A stretch of DNA of 24,787 nt. Origin: Fidelibacterota bacterium. GTDB taxonomy: Bacteria; Fidelibacterota; Fidelibacteria; Fidelibacterales; Fidelibacteraceae. How positions within the stretch are numbered: the first letter of the stretch is position 1; the number at the start of each line of letters is the position of its first letter. The notes under the pieces were generated by a model. That model saw nothing but the letters and a program-made list of their open reading frames with translations, was not told the origin of the DNA and did no database searches. The DNA lies in contig JAUXEL010000004.1 in the NCBI GenBank assembly GCA_030620575.1, positions 1 to 24,787 on the forward strand. The letters run 5' to 3'. Positions 15,108 to 23,557 of the stretch are shown piece after piece. The translations under genes were made by a program, and so were the position numbers.

Positions 15108-15903
15108 TTCCTTCTCGTAAATGTTTCGCTTTTTTCTTGTAGGCAATTGTTTGCATTTCAGAAATAATGGATATTGCTATTTCATGTACTGATGCGCCGC
15201 CAATATTTAAGCCAATAGGAATAAAACATATATCCATGTTGGCGTCAGGAACTATTTTTTTTAATTTATCTGTAAGTGTTTTTTTCTTTTTCCGCGATGA
15301 AACCATACCAATATATTTTGGCCGCCAATGTGAACTGTAAATTTTATTTAAAACCACACCGTCATATGCATGCTGATAAGTGGTTATGATGAAAAAACTA
15401 TTTTTTACAACATTTCTATCATCCATGGCTGTAACAAAAGAAGAATGAATTTTTTCATTTGCGCCTTGCAATTGTGAAAGAACATCTTCGCGATCATCAA
15501 TAACGGTAATATGATAATTTAATTTTCTTAAATGATAAACCAATGCTTGTCCAACATGTCCGGCGCCAAAAATATAGACGTTTTTTCGGGGGGCAAAATA
15601 TTCAAAAAACAGTGTTGCTGTACCACCGCACAACATTCCGGTGTTGGTACCTTTGCCGGGTTCATCCATAATATAGTGTTCGGTGGCATTTTCATTAGAC
15701 ACCATAAGGGTTAATGCTTTTTTTATCGCCAATGCTTCAATGATACCGCCACCAACCGTTCCGGATATTTTTCCATCAGGATGAACGATCATTTTTGTCC
15801 CCGTAACGGCTGGTCCTGACCCTTCTTTTTCAACTACCGTGACTAAAACGCCGGAACTGTTTCCTTCTGCCAATTCTAAAAGTTCAGAGTAGATGTTTTT
15901 CAC
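15100..15903 (-). CDS. XdhC/CoxI-family molybdenum hydroxylase maturation factor
   Basis: A 267-residue accessory protein. Members bind molybdenum cofactor and deliver it, after sulfuration, to xanthine-dehydrogenase-type enzymes. The N-terminal domain has TVGGGIIEA (49-57) and LCGG (91-94), the cysteine-containing family motif. The C-terminal Rossmann domain starts at VYIFGAGHVGQALVYHL (about 109-125). YIGMVSSRKKK and IPIGLNIGGASVHEIAISI complete the signature. It overlaps the DUF364 gene by four bases and the NTPase by eight. It is a chaperone and should not be confused with the 2Fe-2S subunit also called XdhC in E. coli. Confidence 0.9.
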   Translation of the reverse strand: MKNIYSELLELAEGNSSGVLVTVVEKEGSGPAVTGTKMIVHPDGKISGTVGGGIIEALAIKKALTLMVSNENATEHYIMDEPGKGTNTGMLCGGTATLFFEYFAPRKNVYIFGAGHVGQALVYHLRKLNYHITVIDDREDVLSQLQGANEKIHSSFVTAMDDRNVVKNSFFIITTYQHAYDGVVLNKIYSSHWRPKYIGMVSSRKKKKTLTDKLKKIVPDANMDICFIPIGLNIGGASVHEIAISIISEMQTIAYKKKAKHLREGND

Positions 15904-16625
15904 AGATAATCCTCTTTAAAAATCGTTATCATTTTCAGGCCTTGCAAATGCCGGGTAGGAGTTGCCTGTAAAACGAATTTTTTTACTTTGTCATAATCTT
16001 CCACTACGGATCCCGAAACAGCGTCAATTCCAAAATCAAACAAAATCGGTGAGAGTGGAGTAGATGGGCCCAATACAAGATTGAAGCTTGTTTCCGGTAA
16101 ATTTTTCAAGATCGTTTCAAACGTGTGATTCGTGATGGATGTAGCGGTAATAGCAGCAACATCAACTTTCGGAAGATATTTCGGAATATCATATTCTGTC
16201 AAATCACCTTCGCGTGGTTGCTTTTCAAAAATATAGCAATTTTTGTAATGTTCTTTTTGTTCTTCCAAAAAAGGGAAATGTCCAATAATACCTACATTTT
16301 TGTCTTTGCCCTTTTTCAGAATAATATCTTTTGCATTAAGGGTTTTGTATTTCGGGATATTTAGAGAAACCGCGCAATTAATGGCTGCCATTCCAATTGA
16401 AGCTTCCAGTAGATTGTCAGAAAGAGAATATGCTGCCAATTCTTTTAAATTTAATGTCTCCAGTTTTCCGGCATCCCGAACATTTTCTTTGGGACCGCAA
16501 TATTTAATCGTACTGGCGATACCACAATTTTGGCTGCTTTTTACCAATGTAGAATGAACACCAATAATGACTTCTTCAATAGATATTTCCGGTGTTTTTG
16601 CAATTAATTTTTTAAGTAAATTCAT
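15900..16625 (-). CDS. DUF4213/DUF364 protein (predicted metal-chelation family)
   Basis: A 241-residue cytoplasmic protein. The N-terminal part (about 1-90) resembles DUF4213. The C-terminal part (from about 105) is the Rossmann-like DUF364 domain, with KNVGIIGHFPFL, VDVAAITATSITNHTF and the family hallmark GPSTPLSPILFDFGIDAVSG. Members have been predicted to bind heavy metals, but the biochemical role is unsettled. It starts one base after the membrane protein and overlaps the XdhC-type maturation gene by four bases. Its placement fits a job in molybdenum or cofactor handling for the adjacent dehydrogenase. Confidence 0.8.
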   Translation of the reverse strand: MNLLKKLIAKTPEISIEEVIIGVHSTLVKSSQNCGIASTIKYCGPKENVRDAGKLETLNLKELAAYSLSDNLLEASIGMAAINCAVSLNIPKYKTLNAKDIILKKGKDKNVGIIGHFPFLEEQKEHYKNCYIFEKQPREGDLTEYDIPKYLPKVDVAAITATSITNHTFETILKNLPETSFNLVLGPSTPLSPILFDFGIDAVSGSVVEDYDKVKKFVLQATPTRHLQGLKMITIFKEDYL

Positions 16626-16626
16626 G

Positions 16627-17250
16627 TTAAATTATTAGTGAGTTAGTTAACTCCAAAGCAATAGCAATAGCCAAAGCAAGTAATGGCAGGACATAAGAAG
16701 CTTTTCTTAGCCCGAATCTCCACATAGCAAGATCTTCTTTTTTCAAATAGAGCGCAATTAGTAATCCACTAACAACTGCATTTAATAAAACAAAAATCAG
16801 AATTTCATTCAGGGGGTACAGATATAATCCAGAAGCGGGTCTAAAAATGAATGCTTGAGTAAGTGCAAAAAGTGTGATCCACCCTAAGCCCAAAGCCAGA
16901 GAGGGTACAAATACTTTTTTGCTGTTATACATTTTGACAAAAGCAAAAACGACAAGTGATTCAAGAAGAATTGATGTTGCCGGATTGATAACGCTCAGGA
17001 GTGATCGCGTGGGTAGTAAAAGATCAACAAGCTTAATGGTGGCAGCGATGATCCCTACCCACAGTACGGCGTTTTGCTTATTTGTCTGTTTATATGCGTT
17101 ATACATAAAATAAAACCCTATTGGGAACATGAACATTCCAGAAAATCCGTAGGGCAAAAAATGCAGCATATATCCAATGCTTGCCTCTGAAAGCCCCCAT
17201 AGTGCTCCAAAAAGTATAATTGCCTGAATTTGTTGTGCGTTGTTTTTCAT
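16627..17250 (-). CDS. Unrecognised polytopic membrane protein
   Basis: A 207-residue integral membrane protein that I do not recognise. Hydrophobic segments lie at about 9-30, 35-53, 61-79, 88-106, 113-135, 147-168 and 183-203, so six or seven membrane spans with few long loops. Features that may matter are GLSEASIG near the first span and INPATSILLESL in the fourth. I chose the ATG at 17250 because GGAGG sits eight bases before it; the in-frame ATG at 17265 overlaps that ribosome-binding site. It sits between the XDH subunits and the maturation factors, so a substrate or metal permease, or an ECF-type substrate-binding component, is possible. That is context only. Confidence 0.7.
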   Translation of the reverse strand: MKNNAQQIQAIILFGALWGLSEASIGYMLHFLPYGFSGMFMFPIGFYFMYNAYKQTNKQNAVLWVGIIAATIKLVDLLLPTRSLLSVINPATSILLESLVVFAFVKMYNSKKVFVPSLALGLGWITLFALTQAFIFRPASGLYLYPLNEILIFVLLNAVVSGLLIALYLKKEDLAMWRFGLRKASYVLPLLALAIAIALELTNSLII

Positions 17251-17325
17251 AGTATTATCCTCCATATATTTTTCATTTTATTTCTGCTGTTTATAAAATT
17301 CACTAAACCGAAATTTCTTCATTCA

Positions 17326-18165
17326 TTACAAATTCTCCAAGAAATGTTTGATCAAGTTCAAGCTCACCTTTTTGCGATACTTTGCTGTTGACCTTGCATC
17401 ATCTATCGGCTTTATCAATTTATCATATTGATTTGAAATTTCATAACTTATCTGTTTTATTTCATCTAAACTTTTATTGATCATTTTTCTCTCGATATCA
17501 GAGGAGCGTACAATCGTTGGTGCAATGGAACCAAGGGCAATCCGGATATCGCGTATTCTGTTTTTTGAAATATCCGCCAATCCAAGTAAAGAAACTTTTG
17601 TCAGACTCATGCCTTTTCGTTGGCCAAGCCTTTTATAGATATTAACATCAAATTTCTTATCGGGAATAATAATGTCTGTTAATATCTCGTTTTTTTGCAA
17701 ACATGTTTTTTTCACACCCGTAATAAATTCCTCAATGGGTACTGTTCTCACACCGTTAGCGTTCTGTAATATCGCTTTTGCATTCACGGCGTATAAATAT
17801 GGAAGTGTGTCCCCAGCCGGAGATGCATTACATAGATTGCCGCCAATTGTCGCCATATTTCGGGTGGGAGGCGATGCCATCTTGCCTATCATCTCTTTGA
17901 AAATTTCCGGAATAATTTCGTTTTGCATTATATCAGTAAGAATTACGCACGCTCCAATATGAATTTCATTACTGTTATTATATATCTGTTTTAATTCACT
18001 CAGGTGCTCAATGAATAAAAGCGGGAAAACAAAATCGGGTTTAAGTGCAAAACCGCGTGCGCGCTGAACCATTAAATCTGTCCCGCCGGCAATAATTGTA
18101 CATTCATTTTCGGATAAAATGTACAATGCTTCGATGAGGTTTTGGGGTCGGAAAGCTTCTACCAT
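17326..18165 (-). CDS. xdhB: Xanthine dehydrogenase-type FAD-binding subunit
   Basis: A 279-residue CO-dehydrogenase/XDH flavoprotein subunit that passes electrons from the iron-sulfur subunit to NAD+ or another acceptor. FAD contacts are IIAGGTDLMVQ (26-31 core) and NMATIGGNLCNASPAGD (about 103-119). The C-terminal CODH-FAD domain includes LTKVSLLGLA and IRIALGSIAPT. I start it at the ATG at 18165, which has AGGAG seven bases upstream and overlaps the 2Fe-2S subunit stop. A longer frame to 18228 runs inside that subunit and adds unlike sequence. The symbol follows the E. coli xdhABC order. Confidence 0.9.
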   Translation of the reverse strand: MVEAFRPQNLIEALYILSENECTIIAGGTDLMVQRARGFALKPDFVFPLLFIEHLSELKQIYNNSNEIHIGACVILTDIMQNEIIPEIFKEMIGKMASPPTRNMATIGGNLCNASPAGDTLPYLYAVNAKAILQNANGVRTVPIEEFITGVKKTCLQKNEILTDIIIPDKKFDVNIYKRLGQRKGMSLTKVSLLGLADISKNRIRDIRIALGSIAPTIVRSSDIERKMINKSLDEIKQISYEISNQYDKLIKPIDDARSTAKYRKKVSLNLIKHFLENL

Positions 18166-18629
18166 AATCCGGCTCCTTTTTCTATTGCCAATCGCACACC
18201 TTGAATGATCATATTGTATCCTGTACAACGGCAGAGGTTTCCGGATAATCCTTCTTTAATTTCATCGTCTGTTGGATTGGGATTCTGGTTAAGTAATGAT
18301 TCTGTTGCCATAACAAATCCGGGCGTGCAAAACCCGCATTGCACTGAACCTGCTTCCATAAATCCCGTTTCAATTGCTTTGTATCGATCAGTATGCTTAT
18401 AACCTTCCATGGTTACAATTGATTTCCCCATAATTGAAGCTACCGGGATCATGCAAGTATTCATAGCCCGGCCATTCACCAATACAACGCAAGCGCCACA
18501 TTCACCCTCGCCGCATCCTTCTTTAACGCTTGTCAATCCAAAATTTTCGCGTAGCACGTCCAGAAGCCTCGCTGAAGCATCAATATCTATTTTCTTTTTT
18601 TCATTGTTTAAATAAAATTCAATTACCAT
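18159..18629 (-). CDS. xdhC: Xanthine dehydrogenase-type 2Fe-2S subunit
   Basis: A 156-residue ferredoxin-like subunit of the molybdenum hydroxylase. The plant-type [2Fe-2S] cluster is bound by C39, C44, C47 and C59 (EGCGEGECGAC...NTC). The second cluster is bound by C98, C101, C133 and C135 (QCGFC...NLCRC). The length is standard. The start is taken as the ATG at 18629 because GGAG lies seven bases before it; the upstream in-frame TTG at 18635 touches that site. It overlaps the molybdopterin subunit by 11 bases. It relays electrons from the molybdenum centre to the FAD subunit. Confidence 0.95.
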   Translation of the reverse strand: MVIEFYLNNEKKKIDIDASARLLDVLRENFGLTSVKEGCGEGECGACVVLVNGRAMNTCMIPVASIMGKSIVTMEGYKHTDRYKAIETGFMEAGSVQCGFCTPGFVMATESLLNQNPNPTDDEIKEGLSGNLCRCTGYNMIIQGVRLAIEKGAGLW

Positions 18630-20715
18630 TATCAATCTCCATTAATTTTTCCGGCGTGATTGGCAGATGATTTATTGTTTTATTCAAAGCATTTGCAACT
18701 GCTTCTGCAACTGCAGGCGGCACACCAACAGACGGCAGCTCTCCGGCACATTTTGCACCGAAAGGACCAAACTCATAGGGATTTAAAACAAAAGAACAAT
18801 GAATTTCCGGTATGTCCATGGAAGTAGGGACTTTATAATCCGTGAGATTGCTTTGTTTTAGTTTGCCATTTTCAGATTCCATAACTTCAATTGTTGCCCA
18901 ACCAATTCCCTGAGCAATGCCTCCCTGCATTTGCCCTTTTAGCGCGCGATTATCGATTGGGACACCAACATCATAAACTGCTTCAATGTTTTTTATTGTT
19001 ATTTCATAGCTGACAGGATCAATCTCAACCTCTGCAACATTTGCACCCCAAGAATATACGGGATATGCGTCACCGGAAAAATTATCATCGTCCCAATGTA
19101 AATACTTTGGATGTTCGTAGCGCTTACTTATTTCAAATTGTTCCGTTTCATTCCAACGTGTTTTCATTTCCATAGCGGTTTCCCGTAAAAGTCCGCCTAC
19201 GATCATCGTTGTTCTCGATGCTACCGTTGGACCGGAATCGGGAACCAGGCCTGTATCAACTTCCCCATAGATAACATTTTCTATTGGAATTTTCAGGGTC
19301 TGCGCTACGATTTTTCGTAACGCGGTTTCTGCTCCCTGTCCCATTTCTACACTGGACACTTTTAGCGTCACAATATCTTTATTTTTCTCTAATGTAATTT
19401 TTCCGTTTATGACAGATTCGCCTTTCCCTGTAAATCCACAACCGTGAAGAAACAGCGATATTCCAATGCCCTGATATTTTTTGTTGGTTTTTAGTTTATT
19501 ATAATAATCGGATTTTTCTATAACTTTTTTAATGATTTCCGGTAATTTAACTTCTTCGCGAATTTGTCCTCCGGTGGAAGTGGGGTCATTTTTTTTCAGC
19601 AAATGTCGCATTTTGTATTCAAGCGGATCAACTCCCAGTTTAACTGCAATATTGTAGAACAACATTTCTATGCCAAAGATCGTTTGCGGTGCTCCGAAAC
19701 CACGGTATGCGCCCGAAGGAACAGCATTGGTCATAAAATTTCTACCGCGAACATTAATATGTGGAATATTGTAAACGCCGCCTGCCGCAAAAATTGCCCG
19801 CTGCAATACCGCGGGAGAAAGACCGTTATATGCTCCGGCATTTAATAAAACATCAACATCTAAGGCTAATACCTGATTGTTTTTATCAAAGGCGACTTTA
19901 TAGCGAATTTTCGAAGGATGGCGTTTGGTTGAACACAAAATATCTTCTGATCTGTCATAGATCATCATGATTGGATGGCGGGTTTTATGCGCAGCAATAG
20001 CCACATGACATGCAGTTAAAGAGGGAAACTCTTCTTTCCCGCCAAAAGCGCCGCCGGTAATTGTCTGAACAACTCGAATTTTATCTTCCGGTAAATCCAT
20101 TGTATCCAATAATGCATTTTTTACATAGAAAGGACATTGCATGGAGCCGTAAACGAAAAGTGTGTCTTCCTTGAACTCTGCGGCAATGCCTTGAGGTTCC
20201 AGATAGACATGTTCCTGGTAACCGGTGGTGAATTCATCTTCAATGAGTTGGCCTGATTGTTGAAAAACCGTTTCGGGTTCTCCTTTTCTATAGTGATAAT
20301 CTGTAAATACGGTCGATTTTTTCTCCGCTTCTTCCAAGGTAAATAACGCTTCTTGTTCTTTATATTGAATTTCGATTTTAGCAACAATGGAATAAATTAT
20401 TTCTCGATCCGGACCCACTACAAGCAAAATTGGCTGTCCGATATATTGTACATCATTTTCGGCAAAAACGGGGTGGTCTGAGACTACTGTTTGCATCCTG
20501 TTAATGCCCGGCACCTCATTTTTATCAACGATATAATAACCTGCCGGAATCTCGGGCAGTGTTATGGAAAGAATTTTAGCTTTTGCCACAGTGCTTCTGA
20601 TTGTTTTTGCATATAAAACATTATCAAATTTCCAATCGGAAATATATTTGGCTTCTCCGTTAATCTTTTTCCTGGAGTCAACTCGCAAAATTGATTTGCT
20701 GATATTCTCTTTCAA
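18619..20715 (-). CDS. xdhA: Xanthine dehydrogenase-type molybdopterin-binding subunit
   Basis: A 698-residue catalytic subunit of a molybdenum hydroxylase. Residues diagnostic of purine oxidation in bovine xanthine oxidase are conserved: GSMQCPF (Q193, like Q767), GGAFGGKE (E228, like E802), GAYRGFGAPQ (R338, like R880), and the base-catalyst glutamate in KCAGELPS (E659, like E1261). The usual GEP reads GEL here. The start is TTG with AAAGG about seven bases upstream; no ATG is available nearby. It follows the MocA gene by 13 bases and overlaps the 2Fe-2S subunit. Xanthine or hypoxanthine is the likely substrate. Whether the enzyme carries selenium cannot be read from this protein. Confidence 0.93.
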   Translation of the reverse strand: MKENISKSILRVDSRKKINGEAKYISDWKFDNVLYAKTIRSTVAKAKILSITLPEIPAGYYIVDKNEVPGINRMQTVVSDHPVFAENDVQYIGQPILLVVGPDREIIYSIVAKIEIQYKEQEALFTLEEAEKKSTVFTDYHYRKGEPETVFQQSGQLIEDEFTTGYQEHVYLEPQGIAAEFKEDTLFVYGSMQCPFYVKNALLDTMDLPEDKIRVVQTITGGAFGGKEEFPSLTACHVAIAAHKTRHPIMMIYDRSEDILCSTKRHPSKIRYKVAFDKNNQVLALDVDVLLNAGAYNGLSPAVLQRAIFAAGGVYNIPHINVRGRNFMTNAVPSGAYRGFGAPQTIFGIEMLFYNIAVKLGVDPLEYKMRHLLKKNDPTSTGGQIREEVKLPEIIKKVIEKSDYYNKLKTNKKYQGIGISLFLHGCGFTGKGESVINGKITLEKNKDIVTLKVSSVEMGQGAETALRKIVAQTLKIPIENVIYGEVDTGLVPDSGPTVASRTTMIVGGLLRETAMEMKTRWNETEQFEISKRYEHPKYLHWDDDNFSGDAYPVYSWGANVAEVEIDPVSYEITIKNIEAVYDVGVPIDNRALKGQMQGGIAQGIGWATIEVMESENGKLKQSNLTDYKVPTSMDIPEIHCSFVLNPYEFGPFGAKCAGELPSVGVPPAVAEAVANALNKTINHLPITPEKLMEIDNGN

Positions 20716-20728
20716 ATCCTTGCCTTTA

Positions 20729-21331
20729 TTAATTTACTATTGAACGTCTCTGAGTAAAATTTTCTTTGTAATACTTTTTGATATTTTCATAATCTTCTTC
20801 GGTATCAACATCTAATCCAATACCTGCATCATCCACATCAATTATTTCAACATTCTTTTTGCTGTGAATATAGTTCCGCAAAATTTCAGTGTCCGGCCAG
20901 GATAAAATTTCGGGGATAAGTTTTGAATCAAAAAGTACGGGGTGACCTTTCTTTCCTTTAAATCTTGGAATAGTAATATCGTCGGCCTGATTGAGCAGTG
21001 TTTGAAATGTTGCGGTTTTGACTGCCGGCTGATCTCCGGGAAGAATAAAGAAATAATCAGCTGTCACGTGCTTAATTCCTTCCCTTACCGACGAAAACAT
21101 TCCCAATTCAAAATGCTTATTTTTAATGATTTTTATTTTAGGAATTTTTGTAATAATTGTGGTTAACTCTTCAAATTTATAACCCCCAACAACAATGACA
21201 TTTTTACAAAGTTCCAACATGCTTTCAACTGTCCTGCGCAATATAGGTTTTCCACACAAATCCAATGCCGGCTTAAAATCACCGGCTCTTTTAGAATATC
21301 CTGCAGATAAAATTATTCCATCAACGCTCAT
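20729..21331 (-). CDS. mocA: MocA-like molybdenum cofactor nucleotidyltransferase
   Basis: A 200-residue GT-A fold NTP transferase. MocA converts molybdopterin to the cytosine dinucleotide form in E. coli, and YgfJ is the relative in the purine cluster. The N-terminal signature is ILSAGYSKRAGDFKPAL (usual GxSxRxGxxK; K20). LPGDQP at 97-102 holds the metal-binding aspartate, GHPVLF at 129-134 is the substrate loop, and LDVDTEEDY lies near the end. It overlaps the upstream PLP gene by four bases (ATGA). Position directly before the dehydrogenase subunits supports cofactor tailoring. Whether it makes MCD or another form is not decided. Confidence 0.85.
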   Translation of the reverse strand: MSVDGIILSAGYSKRAGDFKPALDLCGKPILRRTVESMLELCKNVIVVGGYKFEELTTIITKIPKIKIIKNKHFELGMFSSVREGIKHVTADYFFILPGDQPAVKTATFQTLLNQADDITIPRFKGKKGHPVLFDSKLIPEILSWPDTEILRNYIHSKKNVEIIDVDDAGIGLDVDTEEDYENIKKYYKENFTQRRSIVN

Positions 21332-22494
21332 TGAATTTCCTTAATAGATTTAATTGTGTTTTGGGGAAATATTATTTTTTCCATTGCTGCGTCAATATCC
21401 TTTAAACCCGTTCCGGTTATAAGCAAAACGATGGTGGCCTCGACCGGTAGCTCATTCTTCATCTTTAAGAACCCCGCATACGACGCCGCGGCAGCCGGTT
21501 CGGCAAAAAGTCCGGCTTTCTCTGATAGATTCTTTTGTGCCGACAATATTTCTTCATCGGAAACGAGAATTGATTTTCCCTGATATTTCTGTAATTGTTT
21601 CAACGCGTAATATCCACCACGTGGCACATCAACGGCAATTGAATCTGCGATTGTTTTTGAATCCACGACTTGAAATGTTCCGCTTTTTAGTGCATTGTGA
21701 ATAGCAGCAGATCCTTCTGCCTGAACGGCAATGACTGTTGGCATTTTCTTAATAAAACCGAATTGCATCAGATCTTTGAATCCCTTATAAACACCGGAAA
21801 TGATGACCCCGTCGCCAACGGGAACAAACACATAATCCGGTGCTTTTCCGAGCTGTTGAAACAACTCAAAAGAAACCGACTTTTTGCCCTCTATAGTTAA
21901 TGGATTATAGGCGGTATTGCGACTTAAAAGCCGGTGCTTCTTTGAATATTCAAGTGAAAGATCGAAGGCCTTATCATAATTGCCATCGACAGAAATAACT
22001 TTTGCGCCATATTGCAATGCCTGAATCATTTTGGCCTTTGGGGCCGTCTTGGGTAGAAATATTGTTGTCTTTAATCCGCATGCGGCGGCAATGCCCGCCA
22101 TGGAAGATCCCGCATTCCCGGTTGATGCTAATACGATTTCATTGATCTTGTGTTTTTTTGCAAACGCGGCAACCAATATCGAGGCTCTGTCCTTGAATGA
22201 ACCGGTCAAATTGCTTGTGTCGTCTTTCAAATACAGATTGGGGAAAATATCTAAATGTTCTGCTTTCCAAAGCGGCGTATTCCCAACCGGAAGGCTTGGA
22301 AACCATTTTTTCTCAACGGGAAATAATGTCTCAATTTTAACCGCTGATTCTGAATTGTAGTGAACTTCCAAAATTCCGCGTAAGGGTTCATTCGGTTCTT
22401 GCATTTTACTGCAAAGGGGACAAATCATGATATCCGGTGAAATCTCAAATTCCCGTCCGCAGTCAGAACATATATATTTGCTTTTAATTGCCAT
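21328..22494 (-). CDS. Threonine synthase-like PLP enzyme with N-terminal zinc ribbon
   Basis: A 388-residue fold-type II PLP enzyme. A zinc ribbon is formed by C9, C12, C25 and C28 (CSDC...CPLC). LPVGNTPLW follows, with the PLP lysine K101 in LTGSFKDRA, and then ASTGNAGSS and VPVGDGVIISGVYKG. The last two are the cofactor ring and phosphate loops of threonine-synthase-like proteins. Genuine threonine synthase needs a homoserine kinase partner, and none is near. In this context it sits between YgeW and MocA, the place YgeX occupies in E. coli, so a role on diaminopropionate or serine-like purine breakdown products is plausible. The start is set at the ATG one base after the ygeW stop; an upstream GTG at 22512 is possible. 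Confidence 0.75.
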   Translation of the reverse strand: MAIKSKYICSDCGREFEISPDIMICPLCSKMQEPNEPLRGILEVHYNSESAVKIETLFPVEKKWFPSLPVGNTPLWKAEHLDIFPNLYLKDDTSNLTGSFKDRASILVAAFAKKHKINEIVLASTGNAGSSMAGIAAACGLKTTIFLPKTAPKAKMIQALQYGAKVISVDGNYDKAFDLSLEYSKKHRLLSRNTAYNPLTIEGKKSVSFELFQQLGKAPDYVFVPVGDGVIISGVYKGFKDLMQFGFIKKMPTVIAVQAEGSAAIHNALKSGTFQVVDSKTIADSIAVDVPRGGYYALKQLQKYQGKSILVSDEEILSAQKNLSEKAGLFAEPAAAASYAGFLKMKNELPVEATIVLLITGTGLKDIDAAMEKIIFPQNTIKSIKEIQ

Positions 22495-22495
22495 A

Positions 22496-23521
22496 TTATT
22501 GAGGACGTCCACCCATGGTTAATGCCATTATCGCTTTGGCGGTGTGTAATCTGTTTTCTGCTTCATCATAAATAATTGATGCTTTACTATCGATAACTGC
22601 AGGTGTAACTTCGTTACCGCGATCCGCCGGTAATGCATGCATATATTTTACATCGCGATGTGCTATGCCCATGCGGCGTTCATCGCAAATCCAATTTTTG
22701 TATTTATCAAGATTGGCTTTCATTTCTTTTTTGCATTCTTCTTCGTTCGCATTGTACTCATCAAAAGAGTAATTCCCGAATCCACCCCAGTTTTTAGGAA
22801 TAACAATATCGGCATTTTCAAATCCTTCGTCCATGTCATCCACAAAACGAAGTTTTCCATTATTCTCTGTCGCATTTTGTTCAGCTGTTTTTACTATATT
22901 TTTGTAAAGAGGGAATTCTTTGGGTGCAGCAACGGTGACATCCATCCCGAAGCGGGGAAACATCAAAATTTGAGATAACGGCACGGAAAGGGGTTTTGCG
23001 TGAGATATTGCATAGGCCCACGAAATTGCAATTTTTATATCCTTCAAGTCTTTTCCAAAATATTCCTGAATTGTCATTAGATCGGCAATTGCCTGCATTG
23101 GGTGATATAAGTCATCTTGAAGTGACATAACCGGAATGGATGCATTGTCGGCAAGTTCATTGAGATATTTATTGCCGATTCCGTAAAAACAATTACGGCA
23201 GGCAATTCCATGTCCCATTCTCGATAACACCATTGATGTATCTTTAGCCGATTCACCATGTGATAATTGCATTTTATCCGGTGTCAAATCATGGGCATGT
23301 CCGCCAAGCTGGGTCATCCCGGCTTCCATGGAATTACGGGTCCTGGTAGATTGTTCAAAAAACATCATGAACAGTGTTTTATCTCGCAGCAGCCGGTGGG
23401 GTTTACCACGTAAAAATTTCTTTTTAAGATCGGCGGCTAAATCCAGCGCCATATTAATTTCTTGATTTGTCCAATCTTGAAACGTTATCAGATGTTTTCC
23501 TTTTAGAAGTTTCCGTGTCAT
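22496..23521 (-). CDS. ygeW: YgeW-like knotted carbamoyltransferase
   Basis: A 341-residue member of the aspartate/ornithine transcarbamylase superfamily, YgeW branch. The carbamoyl-phosphate loop is FEQSTRTRNS (S58-R62), followed by LGGHAHDLTPDKMQLSHGES and YHPMQAIADL (H140, Q143). Near the C-terminus come MHALPADRGNEVTPAV and YDEAENRLHTAKAIM. AAGGA precedes the ATG at 23521 by six to seven bases; the longer frame to 23548 lies in the spacer and is not favoured. YgeW is induced with the xdh/ssnA genes in E. coli purine use, but its substrate is unresolved. It may phosphorolyse a ureido intermediate to give carbamoyl phosphate. Confidence 0.92.
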   Translation of the reverse strand: MTRKLLKGKHLITFQDWTNQEINMALDLAADLKKKFLRGKPHRLLRDKTLFMMFFEQSTRTRNSMEAGMTQLGGHAHDLTPDKMQLSHGESAKDTSMVLSRMGHGIACRNCFYGIGNKYLNELADNASIPVMSLQDDLYHPMQAIADLMTIQEYFGKDLKDIKIAISWAYAISHAKPLSVPLSQILMFPRFGMDVTVAAPKEFPLYKNIVKTAEQNATENNGKLRFVDDMDEGFENADIVIPKNWGGFGNYSFDEYNANEEECKKEMKANLDKYKNWICDERRMGIAHRDVKYMHALPADRGNEVTPAVIDSKASIIYDEAENRLHTAKAIMALTMGGRPQ

Positions 23522-23557
23522 TATTATTCCTTTTATTTTATCGCACACTTCCGCGTT

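Noticed and set aside
15107..15146. Longer N-terminus of the THEP1-like NTPase
   Set aside because: The Walker A motif begins six residues after the ATG at 15107, as usual for the family; the extension lies inside the XdhC-type gene.
18165..18228. Longer N-terminus of the FAD subunit
   Set aside because: The added residues are an out-of-frame reading of the 2Fe-2S subunit, and AGGAG is correctly placed for the ATG at 18165.
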